A stretch of DNA of 64,000 bases from Rhynchopus sp. YZ270_cl-10 (GCA_964035575.1 OZ037888.1:744001-808000); one strand, 5' to 3'. Positions 52,208 through 62,812 are shown, numbered from the stretch's first letter. The notes: generated from the letters alone by a model not told the origin. Translations and numbers: made by a program.

Positions 52208-52539
52208 TTTTTAGCCACCACAAAGCCCAGATTCCCCAGAGTGAAAGAGACCCCTCTCTAGCACAACGGTGGACAAACAAAAGCTGCCGACCCAAATTCT
52301 CAAAAAGAAAAATCAAAAATTTGGAGAGCATCGGGTGGTTTCCGAAGTATCATTTTTGTGGTATAATTTTTGTCTCTGCCCACCGCGGCAGTCTTTTTGT
52401 TCCAGCAACAATCACAATGTCACATAGGTGGTAATCATTCAAAAAAAAAATCCCGAGTCACTTACTTCGCACAAGGATTTGCTCCCTTGTGTTCCAATTA
52501 TACCCGTTTCGTTGACTGACGAGCGGTAGCGGGAGTAGG

Positions 52540-52571
52540 ACATCTCAACGTAGACCGCGAAATGGAAGTAA
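52540..52571 (+). repeat. Family F repeat, copy 3 (partial)
   Basis: CATCTCAACGTAGACCGCGA then AATGGAAGTAAGC, a diverged match to the start of family F. Confidence 0.5.
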
Positions 52572-52644
52572 GCTGGGCGGAGGGTGGGCGTGGCGTGGAT
52601 ATATTCTGTTGCGACACGTGATTTTTCCAAGTTTTCAAAAAATA

Positions 52645-52700
52645 ATATTTGAACTCTCAACTCAGAAAGCCCTCTATAGGTGATTGTCGATACAACAAAA
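52645..52700 (+). repeat. Family C structured repeat, copy 10 (degenerate)
   Basis: Only the 3' half is clear: AGGTGATTGTCGATACAACA. Confidence 0.6.
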
Positions 52701-52704
52701 GTAC

Positions 52705-53060
52705 AGACAGCTGTGTATGGTGCATTACAATAACAGATGATCAAAAGCGAAAAACACAAAGGGGACAATTCCAGCTCTATCAATCAATAACACAAGGAGG
52801 AGGTGGGTGAATATGGTCATTTTACTACAACGCGATTTCTATCGATACTTTTTGTGTGTAAAATGCGATTTTTGCGAGAAGAATGCGCTGTGTCGAGACA
52901 AAAAAAAAGAAAAAGAAAAAGCTCGAACACATCCTCTGGATCACGCTACAAAGCTTTTAACATTCGTAAAATATCTTGTTACACAGTCAGTTTCAACAGT
53001 TTCCCAAGGCCCCATTATTACATTGTAACTAAGCTGGTTTTTTGTGTTTTGCCCCTTTTA
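52705..53060. other. Spacer without recognisable gene
   Basis: Short frames only; A-rich run near 52900. Confidence 0.4.
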
Positions 53061-53061
53061 T

Positions 53062-53110
53062 TAAAGATGTGTGCACGATAGACACAGTCATCTTTTAAGT
53101 TTTTTTTTTT
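53062..53110 (+). repeat. Family A variant hairpin (AGATG type), copy 2
   Basis: AAAGATG pairs with CATCTTT, TGTG with CACA, loop CACGATAGA, two-base bulge GT, T-rich tail. The fold is that of family A with both stems replaced. Confidence 0.7.
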
Positions 53111-53246
53111 AAACTCGGTAGCTCTGTGCCTAAGGGCACGTAGCTAGCTGAGTAATAAAAAAGGCAAATTTTCTTTTATTTGAATGCATTTGCGTGATTC
53201 CTTTCTCTTCCCCCTATTATTTTTTTCCCTTCTACCTTATTTGTGT

Positions 53247-53281
53247 TAAGATCTGTGTGAGGTGTGGACACATTCATCTTG
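53247..53281 (+). repeat. Family A variant hairpin (AGATG type), copy 3
   Basis: AAGAT pairs with ATCTT and TGTG with CACA around TGAGGTGTGGA. Confidence 0.55.
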
Positions 53282-53308
53282 CACACTGGTTTTGTTTTGC
53301 TTTTCTTT

Positions 53309-53358
53309 GAGGTGACTGAGTACACAAGAGGCTGAGATATATCTTCACATTTTTTTTG
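53309..53358 (+). repeat. Family A hairpin, copy 11
   Basis: GAGGTGACTGAGTACACAAG, AGGCTGAGATATATCTTCAC, T run. The inner stem has one mismatch. Confidence 0.7.
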
Positions 53359-53481
53359 TATGCCACAAGAATACAAAAAAAAGGAATAAGGGAAGAAACC
53401 ACCCAAATGCCACTACCGGTAGTCAGCCGTCAACGCCTGCTTCGGTAGGTTACAGTGAAAAAGAAAAGAAGAAGAAAAAAC

Positions 53482-53540
53482 GTAGTACAAAGGCTTCGGC
53501 CGACATTGAGTACATTGAGTTTTATACCAGTAGGGATAAC
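53482..53540 (+). repeat. Family C repeat, copy 11 (5' half)
   Basis: GTAGTACAAAGGCTTCGGCC, GACATTGAGTACATTGAG; the 3' half is missing. Confidence 0.75.
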
Positions 53541-53831
53541 GTGCTTCTCCTTGTTCTCTCCCACCCCTTTTTCTTAAAGATATGTGCGGGAGACTTGCCG
53601 ATATTTCAATATTTCGAAGTTGTAAACAAGAGGCTGAAGTTCATCTCTCGTTTATTTTATTCTTTTTCTTTGCGAAAGACTGTTGTAGACTATTTTAGAC
53701 TGCTGTCCCGTGATAGTAGTCTAAAATCAAACAATTTAGTTTTGTTTTTTTTGTTTTCGTTTTTGCGAAAGACGACTGCGGTTGTTGTCTCTTTTACTAT
53801 TCACTATTACATTGCCTGTCGTACGGGCTTC

Positions 53832-53950
53832 TTTATTTCAGATGTAAACGACGAAATGGATGTAGGACTGCATGGTTGGGTGTCCACCCACGGTGTATCG
53901 GTCATGCACCAAAAGTACACTGTTCACGAGAGGGCTTTGTATTTCAACTC
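53832..53950 (+). repeat. Family F repeat, copy 4 (longest)
   Basis: After TTTATTTCAG: ATGTAAACGACGAAATGG, ATGTAGGACTGCATGG, GGTGTATCGGTCATG, GTTCACGAGAGGGC and TTTGTATTTCAACT. The CACGAGAGG piece equals the family A loop. Confidence 0.8.
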
Positions 53951-54234
53951 TACCTTTTTTTCCCCCAACATTTTTTTTAGTCAATTTTATTTTGTTCATT
54001 TGAGGTTCATTTGTGAAGCACATGCCATTTCTTCCTTTATTCCCAAAAGAAAGGGTGCATGTGTTGACCCTCTCAATTGCTTTCAATTCTGTGAACTGAA
54101 AGTATATGAATCTAAACTTCCCTTCGTAAAAGCGTTCGCACTTGTCTTTGAATCTCGTCACACACAAAAGACGTTGTGCCAGGCCCCCAGTTGTACTCTG
54201 ACCGCTGTGTCTTTTTTATTATCATTTAGCGCAA

Positions 54235-54305
54235 CACTCCAGGGTCCGATGAACCCTGCAGAGCATGCTTTCGTTGAAGCCTATGTGCCAACTGTCAACA
54301 ACTCT
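54235..54305 (+). repeat. Family B structured repeat, copy 7
   Basis: CTCCAGGGTCCGATGAACCCT: T-to-C and A-to-G changes sit at facing places in the stem. Then GCTTTCG and AACTGTCAACAACTC. Confidence 0.75.
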
Positions 54306-54350
54306 TCCTTTTGTTTGATGTGTTGCGTTCCTTTGAGGAACCCATCTTTG

Positions 54351-54385
54351 TCAGACTAAGCGTGAGAGGCTTTGGGATCACTTTT
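54351..54385 (+). repeat. Family A hairpin, copy 12
   Basis: AGACTAAGC, loop GTGAGAG, GCTTTGGGATCACTTTT; 45 bases after family B copy 7. Confidence 0.7.
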
Positions 54386-54514
54386 GATGTTTTTTTTTAT
54401 ATCAGGTATCTCTCTCTCAGGGGTGTGTGCGTGTGTGTGTGTGTGAACAACTTCGCTTGCCAACCATCCTACCCCACCTTCACTTATTACTCACACCCCC
54501 ACCGCCACCTATGT

Positions 54515-54548
54515 GGTGTCTAAGCATAGGGGCTTAGGACGTCTCTTA
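54515..54548 (+). repeat. Family A hairpin, copy 13
   Basis: GTGTCTAAGC, loop ATAGGG, GCTTAGGACGTCTC; GTC pairs with GAC, replacing the usual outer pairs. Confidence 0.75.
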
Positions 54549-54633
54549 CCACTCTTCTTTGCTTTTTTTTTTTTGAAAGATTTTGATAACCCGTAGGTCA
54601 CCTTGTCTCTGTACAGACGTCGCTACGCCTACT

Positions 54634-54736
54634 TACAGGAGGACAAGAAACTTGGCGACCAAATAATATTGGCGGATTTTGGGGTCTTCTTGCAATTGGC
54701 GACTTTTTTGGTCGCCAATATTGTCCTACCGTATCT
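54634..54736. mobile_element. About 100-base MITE-like inverted repeat
   Basis: Left end TACAGGAGGACAA with TTGGCGACCAA pairs with right end TTGGTCGCCAA, TTGTCCTACCGTA. A TTGGCG block recurs in the middle. Confidence 0.6.
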
Positions 54737-54758
54737 TTTTTTTTTGTAGAAATATTGT

Positions 54759-54803
54759 GAGATGTGTATGTGCATGAGAGAGGCATTCATCTTACAAAAT
54801 TTC
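54759..54803 (+). repeat. Family A variant hairpin (AGATG type), copy 4
   Basis: GAGATG pairs with CATCTT, TGC with GCA, loop ATGAGAGAG, then ACAAAATTTC and a T run of about 15. Confidence 0.7.
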
Positions 54804-55881
54804 TTTTTTTTTTTTTTCTGCATCTGCTGTTTAAACCTACATTCATGCGTGCCTCTTTCCCGAAAGAAACCAACTCAACTCATTATAGAAATATGGGGTG
54901 CCTTTTTATTGATGCCATTTAAAAAAATAATAATAATCTCTTTTGATATTTTACCCCTTTGTGAGTTCTTCGTATTCTTTTTATTTTTCTTTTGTGTGTT
55001 TCTGGTTTTCCCGTTCCCGCCTTTACGTTTTTCTTTTTTCTTTTTTCTTTTCTTTTTTTTGTGTGAAAAAGTACGCCTTATTATTACTATGTGATTTTGG
55101 CGGAGTATCATCTTTCCAAGAGCTTTGTATTTTTTTTTGGCGTTTTTTCGAACTTCTGGATGTTCATTTATTCTTTTCTGGATTTTTTTGTGGCAAAAAA
55201 AAAAAAAAAAATGGTTCTTTTTTGCCCCCCAAAAAAACTCACAAAAGAAAGATGGTGTGATTCAGGGGGTACCACTTCAGGCTATATTAAGATTTGCGGA
55301 GCACCTTCGGGAGAACCACGGGGGAACCACGGAGAATCCGTTTGGGTGATCACACCAAAAGACTCTTCCGCAAGCTTTGTAGCGAAGGGAAATGGGGGGA
55401 AAAAATGCATTTCCTCCCTTGCTTCTATTTCTCTTTATTCTGGGACCATTTTTGTTGATCCCTCACCATATACTATCAATTTATTGATTGCATATGATGA
55501 AAATTCTTTATTCTTCTCTCTCTTTTTTTTTTTCCTCTCATTCACACACAAGTTGCGTGTACAATACAACACAAAAAAAAAAAAAAAAAAAAGAGAGTTT
55601 TGCTTTTTCCGCCAATTCATATCCCATATCTACGCCACCCATCCCCTCCCAAAACAATACCAACCAAGAAGAGCTGTGGGAAGAACCTCAATACACCTAA
55701 AATTTGATTTTTGTTTCCAAAAAAAAAAAACAAAAAAAATATACACACCCTACAAGGGTACTCTCTTTTAGTCATATTTCCGCATTCAGTGTACCAAAAT
55801 CATATGAAAGGAAGGCTGCCTTAAATTTTTGATTTGGTCAATTTTGAGGTTCAAAAATAGACGGAAAAAATAGCACACACG
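54804..55881. other. A/T-rich spacer 5' of the coiled-coil gene
   Basis: Contains a family H copy (55449-55497), several homopolymer runs and a unique GC-richer block (55260-55420). Open frames here are low in complexity and not supported. Confidence 0.4.
55449..55497 (+). repeat. Family H repeat, copy 2
   Basis: TTGTTGATCCCTCACCATAT, ACTATCAATTTATTGATTGC; matches 12793-12836. Confidence 0.65.
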
Positions 55882-58800
55882 ATGTCGTCTTCATTATCTT
55901 CTTCCGACACTGAGCTTGATGTTGACAACCCTCTGACGGATCCTCCTGACGGTACTTCTGCTCCACCCGCTGCGGCTGCGACCGGCGTCACTACAAACAC
56001 CACCACCACCACGACATCCCGCCCAAAGAAGAAGGGAAAGCGCGACGTCTCTGGTTGGGGTCCAGATGACACATTAACCGAGGATATTGTTTCCGATCTG
56101 CATGGAAGGCTTTTGAAACGTGCAGCGGATAGGGTCGGGCATGGTCATGAGGTCAAGCTGGTGGACCCCCTCAAGAGCTCTTCTGTTACCGCAAGCGAAC
56201 TGAACCAGCAGTGCTCGCTGATGAAGATCGTGGACACCGCGAATGTCCACAACCATGTACACACCTCGATGGTTGGTGCAGCGAATAGAGCGAAGAACGC
56301 TACACCACAGCCGACCATAGACGACCCCCATGCGAACATTGCAAAGGCGTTGCACAGCAAGGCGTCGGACATCATTCTGAACACTGCGTTGGAGCTTCAA
56401 AACGCACGACCAAAAATGGAGCCAAAACGAGCACCCACCCCAGCACCCATAGACGAACCAGCACGACCGACACACACAAGCTCCAATCTACCCAGCATCC
56501 AGCAGGCCTTACAATGCGATCGGTCAGACTCAGGGTCCGACACCCTCAACGATTTGGTTCCTCCACCTATGGAAGAGACGTTGCGGCTGCCGAAGAAGGT
56601 TGTACCGATTGAGGATGAGAGCACACCGCCTTCTTCAGTGTCTGATGTCACTGACGTACCGGAAAGGGAGGATTCATCGCAACGTATAGAGGTGTTGGCT
56701 GCGAACAGTGCGATACGAAGTCAGTTGGAGCGTGCAGATCTTATGGCGTGTGATTATCTAGAATTGAAGGCAGCGTTTGAGGCGCAAGGTCGAGCTTTGG
56801 GTGCGAGGGAAACTGAGTTAACAGACCTTCAGATGAAATATCTTGAAGTAAAAACTGGGGGAGAAACGCTGTCAAAAACGGTTACAACGCTTGAAACGGA
56901 CTTAGAAGCGGAACGCAAACGAACCGCCTGCATGAGAGAACGAATGGCGCACCGTGCACAACTCTTTCACATCTCACAAAATAAATTACATATGTGCGCC
57001 GAGGATGCTCATCTGTATCGACAACTCTTTTACAACGAAGAATTCGCTTTGCTTCGTGAACAAGAGACGACAGCGTATCTTGAAGGCATGGTAGGGGATC
57101 TTAGGGCACAAGAGGAAGCGGATCGACAGCGTGTTGCTCAGGTGGAGGCAGAGCTGCAGACGGAGAGGGAGGAGCGGAGAGAGGAGAAGCTGAAGCTGCG
57201 CACCGCGTTGTGCTCTGCAGAGGAGGAGATTGCGGTGTTGACACAACGCTGTCTCGATGCTACATCTGCTGTTGCCGAGCGGGACGCACTCCGCTCCGAA
57301 TTGCAACGCACCGAACAAAGCTGCGAAGCGCAACACCAAGCAACCCTCCTCCAAAAGGCCTCTCTCGACCGCATGACACAAAACCTCCAACACACCGAAG
57401 CGCAGCAAAAAATCCTGCAGGACGAATCCACAGCACACCTCGCAACGATCGCACTGCGGGACACCACTATCACCAACCTACAAGAAAAACTCTGCAAAAC
57501 GATGCTATCTTTGGAGGACGCAGAGGAACGGAAAAAACAGGAATTAGCTGCAGTACGACTACAACTTTCACAAATTGCAGATGAATTAGATGAGAGCAAC
57601 CTCCGGGTCGGAGCGCGCGAAGCTGCCTTAAGCAGGGTAAAAGGCTATTGGTCACGCCTCCTTGCAGAGACACTTCAACTTCGCATTACATTATGCAGAC
57701 GAAACGATGCAATAGAAGACCTCTATTCAGATATATCCCGCTCCGAACAGCTTCACAAACACAACAACTGGTTGGTACACCGTTTTTCCTATACCTTAGA
57801 CGACATTAACTCTGTTAAACGCGCCCTTTCGTATCAATCACGACTGCACAAAAGAATCCTTCGCAACGCCTATACAACAGAACAACAGACCATGTCGTGG
57901 TTTGACCATGATGCCTATCCTACCACACCTAGGGTATCCCCAGCCCCTTCTTTAACAGATGAAAAGCAGGAGGCATTTGAGGAAGAGGAGCATTTTGAAG
58001 CAGAATTTGAGTTAGGAATCGAAGAGGAAAGGGGAGAGGAGGAGGGGGAGGAGGGGGAGGAGGAGGAGGATGAGGATGAGGAGGAGGTGCCGCAAAGTAG
58101 TGAAGGAACGGACGGAGCGGACGCTTTGCTTGCTGCGAACTATGCTGATAATAACAATGGGATTCGATTGCACCTTTTGCGTAGAAGAGTGCGTACTGTT
58201 AACAGTGCTGGACACAGTGCTGGAGGGCATAATGCATTAGGTGCATGCCACCTTCACGCCAAAGCGAAAATTTTGAAAAAAAATGAAGCAGAAGAAGAGT
58301 CAGAAGTTCTCCTTAACCCTGATCCTAATACCTCAGATATTTACAGTATCACATCGAAGAAGCAATACAAAAAAACCCCTCCAGTCACCCCGGCTATAAG
58401 AAAAACGCAGGCAGAGTCAGAACAAAGCAAGGCTACAAGAAGGGTGGTGGACTCTGTTTTAAAGGGGAGGACCATAGAAGAAAATGAGGTGGCATCAAAT
58501 AAGGAGACCCGCTTTGCAAGCCCGGAGACGGAAGATGAAATTCGCCTTGCGCGGAATCCACAACACAATATCTCAGGGGAGGTCGTTGTGGACCCTACAC
58601 CGTACGCATTTTTTCTCAAAAAATTCAGCCTCTGGGGTGGGGGAAGGGGGCCTATCAAAAGCAGCGCGAAATACCAATTTGGGGGTTGCGCTGGGCAGGA
58701 CAAATTCAATCTAACAGACAGTCCATACAAAGCTGCACCCTTAAACCCTACTTTTAAGAAAAAACGGTCTGCGCTAACAGAAACTACAAAAGCAGATCGC

Positions 58801-59151
58801 AAAGGGGGTACCATTCGCCCGCTTTCCGCAACGGTTTCTGAGGATATAGGAATGCTGCAGCCTGAAGAGAGGGAAATGCGACACCGTTACCAACCTGCTC
58901 CATTGCCCTCATCGAACGAACCATTGGTGTCACCTGCCTATCGTGTATGGGGTGCAGGGGTCAAGGGGCGACGTGGGGTTGGCGCTCTCTCGCCTGGAGG
59001 TATCGAGTTTGCAGCCAGCACCGATGCGGTGCACTTCTCCTCTGATACGATGCAAGTGGCATTGGCGCCAGTGGGGGAGCTTGAAGAGCGTTTCGCAACT
59101 GCAGGTGGAATATCTCTTCGAGCAAGCAACGCTTTGCATGGTGTGGCATGA
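55882..59151 (+). CDS. Large coiled-coil protein, probably cytoskeletal
   Basis: 1089 residues, single exon. The first 60 are Ser/Asp/Thr-rich with a basic KKKGKR. Residues about 270-660 are a long heptad-rich coiled coil (EERREEKLKLRTALCSAEEE, EERKKQELAAVRLQLSQIADELDESNL). A strongly acidic Glu/Asp run follows (about 690-750), and the remainder is polar and probably disordered. No enzyme motif is seen and no family is recognised. Such proteins in protists usually belong to flagellar, basal-body or membrane-skeleton structures, but nothing in the sequence proves that here. Confidence 0.75.
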   Translation: MSSSLSSSDTELDVDNPLTDPPDGTSAPPAAAATGVTTNTTTTTTSRPKKKGKRDVSGWGPDDTLTEDIVSDLHGRLLKRAADRVGHGHEVKLVDPLKSSSVTASELNQQCSLMKIVDTANVHNHVHTSMVGAANRAKNATPQPTIDDPHANIAKALHSKASDIILNTALELQNARPKMEPKRAPTPAPIDEPARPTHTSSNLPSIQQALQCDRSDSGSDTLNDLVPPPMEETLRLPKKVVPIEDESTPPSSVSDVTDVPEREDSSQRIEVLAANSAIRSQLERADLMACDYLELKAAFEAQGRALGARETELTDLQMKYLEVKTGGETLSKTVTTLETDLEAERKRTACMRERMAHRAQLFHISQNKLHMCAEDAHLYRQLFYNEEFALLREQETTAYLEGMVGDLRAQEEADRQRVAQVEAELQTEREERREEKLKLRTALCSAEEEIAVLTQRCLDATSAVAERDALRSELQRTEQSCEAQHQATLLQKASLDRMTQNLQHTEAQQKILQDESTAHLATIALRDTTITNLQEKLCKTMLSLEDAEERKKQELAAVRLQLSQIADELDESNLRVGAREAALSRVKGYWSRLLAETLQLRITLCRRNDAIEDLYSDISRSEQLHKHNNWLVHRFSYTLDDINSVKRALSYQSRLHKRILRNAYTTEQQTMSWFDHDAYPTTPRVSPAPSLTDEKQEAFEEEEHFEAEFELGIEEERGEEEGEEGEEEEDEDEEEVPQSSEGTDGADALLAANYADNNNGIRLHLLRRRVRTVNSAGHSAGGHNALGACHLHAKAKILKKNEAEEESEVLLNPDPNTSDIYSITSKKQYKKTPPVTPAIRKTQAESEQSKATRRVVDSVLKGRTIEENEVASNKETRFASPETEDEIRLARNPQHNISGEVVVDPTPYAFFLKKFSLWGGGRGPIKSSAKYQFGGCAGQDKFNLTDSPYKAAPLNPTFKKKRSALTETTKADRKGGTIRPLSATVSEDIGMLQPEEREMRHRYQPAPLPSSNEPLVSPAYRVWGAGVKGRRGVGALSPGGIEFAASTDAVHFSSDTMQVALAPVGELEERFATAGGISLRASNALHGVA

Positions 59152-60673
59152 AGTGGGAAAGGGAGGGGAGGGGGAAAAGAGGGGTTTTCCTAATTCTGAT
59201 TTGTGTGTCTTTTTTTTTTTGTAAGTAAGAGAAAACCGAATGGAGTGGGAACGCTAGTGAGAGCGCAGCGGAAACGATAGTGGGAACGCAACGAGCCCCC
59301 GGTATCACATATGATACTGATTTCCATGGATACACATGAAAAGGAGTTCCGTGCTATTCACAGAACTCGATAGGCGATTGAGCTTATCTAACAACAACCA
59401 AAACAAAAGAAAGTACAAAGAAGAGAATAAAAAATGCAGGAAAAATAGACAAAGAGAAAAACAAAGAGATTTTGACAAAGTGAACAATAAAATCGTTCCA
59501 GCGATTTTATTCGAATTTTTATTCAATTTTTTGAAGAAAAAAAAATTCACACAAATTCTTTGAAGAAAATATAAAAGAACAGTTTTGAGATAAAACAAGA
59601 ATTAGATTTACACCTATTTTTTGTTCTCAAAATGAAAGGAGAATATAAGATCTATAAAAGAAAAGAGCATTTTTTTCTCCCTCCCATTTCCCCCCCAAAC
59701 CAATGAACACAAACACATTTTGAAATGTTCCAACCCCCTCCCCAAACATAAACATTCTTGAAGAGAGTAAGTCTAGATGCACATTCGGAATTGGTGTGTA
59801 TTGTTTATCCCCCGGCACATTGGGGACCTCGAGCACCTTCTGCGTTCCACAGTATGCGGCTCCTTATGGCAGGGGGAGTCGACCTCAGTGACCTCCGGAT
59901 CGGTCACCTCGTAACGTTTGGAGGCGCATTGTGCCATGTGTCTTTTAATAGTTTTATGATCGAACTCAACTCTGGCGGCTGTGGCTCTTGTCCTTCAGGT
60001 GCCGCAACACTGTTCCTGACATACAGGTGGATTTCCCCGGATATCTGTGTCCCCTGCTCCCCAGCGTAGTTGTTGGAAATCAAAATATTTGCACATGTCA
60101 CTTTGCTCCACTGGAGCAGATTCTCGCGGTTACGATGCCCGTTCTGCCTGTAATACCGCTTCTGTCCAGGCTCCACTTCTCCTCGTGAGTTCTTTGACGG
60201 GCTTGACATTGCACGTTTCGTACTCACCTCCGTATTCGTCTGACTCTGCTGGAGCCTGCTGCACATACTCACAGTTTATAGCAATCTTCCTTATCTTTTG
60301 CAGTTAACACCAAACTACAATTTTTCGGCAAAAGAGTGCTCATCCTCGGGTGTCTACACTAATACAACCAAATTTTCAAAAAAAAAACACAAATACAAAG
60401 CAAGAAAGAACCAACCATTCTTTTTTGTTTCCACCACCTTTTTTAACCCCCCTCCAACATACCACCCCATGAACAGGAACATTATACTTCCCTCCCCACA
60501 CCCCAACCCCCATACTCAAACGAATTCTTTCATTTAGCACCCTCTCCCCTTTCTTGGCCCCCTTTTTTTGTTAGTCATAGTATACTAACACCCGCCTTAT
60601 ATCACACTTTTCTCTCTCTCTCTCTCTCTCTCTTTCACTTTATCTCATCCCCCAAACACCCATATTCCAAACG
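59152..60673. other. Spacer with a - strand coding-like patch
   Basis: Mostly A/T-rich. From about 60272 back to 59790 the - strand reads MSMCSRLQQSQTNTEVSTKR... and DTWHNAPPNV with some coding flavour, in more than one frame. No family is recognised; possibly a decayed gene or element relic. A weak family C-like piece (GATAGGCGATTG) lies near 59370, and CT and poly-A microsatellites are present (60610-60635). Confidence 0.3.
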
Positions 60674-61812
60674 ATGCAAAGCATCCTCATTGTCTCCGCT
60701 GCTCTGGCGTTTGTGTACCTTTCGTTGTGTTTGGTGGCAAACAAAGTGAGGTTGACGTGGTTAAATCTGACTGTTCCGTCGGAGACATCAGAGACATCAG
60801 AGAAGGCTGCACCAGAACTATTCACCCCTTCCATCGACAGCGACTCTGAGAGCTCCATCTCGGATGCCCCCGCTTGCAAAACCCCGCTCACACCGGGTAC
60901 CCTAAAGCTGGCTGCGATGTCCGACCTTGGAGAACGCCTGGCATCCCTGAACGCTGCAGTTGCAAGCATCCAAAAGGATCTGCCCCTCAACGCAGTTAAC
61001 CGCCCCATTCAGATGGGCCTCCCCAAAGGGGGTCCAGGCTGCGGTTTGGCACAGTCGCCTTCATTGGAATCGATGCTGTCTTCTCAATCAACTGAATCTG
61101 GTGTTACAATTGCAACGCAGACCAGCGCATGTGGTACTGAGACTGACGAGGAGGATGAGGATGAGGAGGAAGAGGAGGAGAAGGAGGGGAAGGAGGAGGA
61201 GGACGAAATGCTCAAGGCCCTGGACCACCTGCAAAGCCTCGGCAGCGGGGCGGTTGGTGCTGTTTTTGCAGCCTTTGAGGACAGTGAGGTGGACGACCTC
61301 TTCCCAGCCCCGGTGCACTTCTCAAACTCCTTCGGGTCAAGCAGCGAAGCCCCTCTTCCAGGGATCTTCGAAACGCCGATGGACCGGGTTTTGCCGTTTG
61401 GTATGTCCCCCCTCCCCTTCAGAGAAAACCCAGGAAAATACCAGAGAATGCCTATTTAAGAGTTTTTTTTCTCAGAGTTCCAACCAAAAAGGAAATCGCC
61501 TATCCCCCAAACTTTGGTGCTGCAACTTTTGTGTATATGAATGCATAAACATCAAAATATAAGCCACTTTCTAGAGTGGTGATGTGCGTCTCTTTCGTAA
61601 GTACAATAGCCTTCGGGAAACCATGAGTACAGATCCTGCACTAGCAGGTGATTGTCGACACAACAAAAAAAAACAATGGCGGGTCACATGGATTACTCGT
61701 ACGCGGGATACACGTTGTCATAGTTTTCAAAAAAAATATTTCTTTTCACTCAGGTCGCATGACGCAGGCAGATGGTGACGACTTCGTTCTTATCGATAGG
61801 TTCTATGATTAA
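60674..61812 (+). CDS. Signal-anchored acidic protein with C-terminal Atg8-binding-like motif, two exons
   Basis: Exons 60674-61400 and 61754-61812 (GTATGT donor, CAG acceptor) give 261 residues ending in DDFVLIDRFYD. Reading through the donor would instead give a tail ending YQRMPI, less like coding. The N-terminus MQSILIVSAALAFVYLSLCLVA is a membrane anchor or signal. The body is Ser/Thr-rich and acidic (Glu run about 155-180) with no fold I recognise. DDFVLI fits the LC3/Atg8-interacting pattern (acidic residues, then F-x-x-I), as in ATG13 and ULK1. A membrane-anchored autophagy receptor or adaptor is inference. The intron contains a near-consensus family C repeat. Confidence 0.6.
61600..61673 (+). 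repeat. Family C structured repeat, copy 12 (intronic)
   Basis: In the intron of the preceding gene. CCTGC-ACTA-GCAGG inner hairpin, GTGATTGTCGACACAAC; nearly identical to 42883-42955 in an unrelated gene's intron. Confidence 0.9.
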
Positions 61813-62540
61813 AAAGATTGAGAAACTAAAAAAAAAAAAAAAAAACAGAACCCAGCTCTACCATATTTTTTGTTGTATTGTTTTGCAACCCTTCTTTTTA
61901 GTTTGTTTTCTGTGGTTGTGGGTGAGTGTGGCTGTCAGTTTAAGGTGATTGCAACCAGTACTGTGGCATGAGAGGAACACCTCCCCTCAACCAAAAAAGT
62001 GAGAACAAAAAAAATAAGGGGAAACGAAAGAATGTGGAACAGAGCAGCTTCTTTCAGGAGCTTTGCGTATATGAAACACAATCAAAATTTAGTACTTGAA
62101 AAAAAAAAAAAAAACGATTTTAGGAGTGGAGCACAGTTGCTGTACTCCTTCTCTCCCTTATTCCCAAGAATGTGTTGTGATCAGGAAACAAAAACAAATG
62201 GGGGTAAGGGTTGGAAATGTTTGTACGAGACAAAATAGGCAGTATTTTTTGTTATCACAGCCTGTTTGTCAGACAGGTTGCATTTTTTTTTTTCCTTTTC
62301 TTTTCACTCCCCAAAACCGAAAGTAACGAAAAATAAAAAGCAAAAATAATTGATGCAGATTTCAAAAAAGTGGAAGAAAAAAAAAATCACGCTGTCTGAC
62401 CTCTCGATCCTCTGCACGAACCAAGAAATACTAATGTGTTTCGCCAACCCTTTAGAGCAAGCAACCCCTACCCTACCCAACCCTGCCCCACCCCCGCCCT
62501 TAACTTCACAGAGAAGTGCATTTTGTTATTTTTTTTTTTA
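61813..62540. other. Spacer without recognisable gene
   Basis: Poly-A runs at about 61830 and 62099; no supported frame. Confidence 0.4.
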
Positions 62541-62578
62541 AAGGTTGGCTAAGCAGGAAGCTTAGGTCATCTAAAAAC
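62541..62578 (+). repeat. Family A hairpin, copy 14
   Basis: GGTTGGCTAAGC, loop AGGAA, GCTTAGGTCATCTAAAAACC, T run. Confidence 0.8.
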
Positions 62579-62743
62579 CGTTTTTTTTTCTGTTATTTCA
62601 CACTGTTTTTGAGGCGTGCCTTTATGCTTCACGTATTACTTAAGAAACCCCACCCCCAGTATGTGAGGAAGTTGCACCTGTCAAGTTTTATATGACTGTG
62701 TGCCTGCTTACGGTTTCCCTGTTAGCAACTCTCAAGTGCAACA

Positions 62744-62812
62744 CGCCGGGGTTCGATAACCCGCGGAGTGTCTGCGTCCCAAAGGCGTTTTGTTTTGCAC
62801 TATCAACTTCAC
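62744..62812 (+). repeat. Family B structured repeat, copy 8
   Basis: CGCCGGGGTTCGATAACCCG, CGGAG, TCTGCGTCCCAAAGGCG, then TTGCACTATCAACTTCAC. Confidence 0.85.

Noticed and set aside
53541-54359. 272-codon + strand frame
   Set aside because: It starts without ATG, is made of T-rich sequence (Phe/Leu) and runs through a family F copy, a spacer and a family B copy; it has no protein-like composition.
55091-55771. 226-codon + strand frame
   Set aside because: It crosses homopolymers and a family H repeat; no motif and low complexity at both ends.
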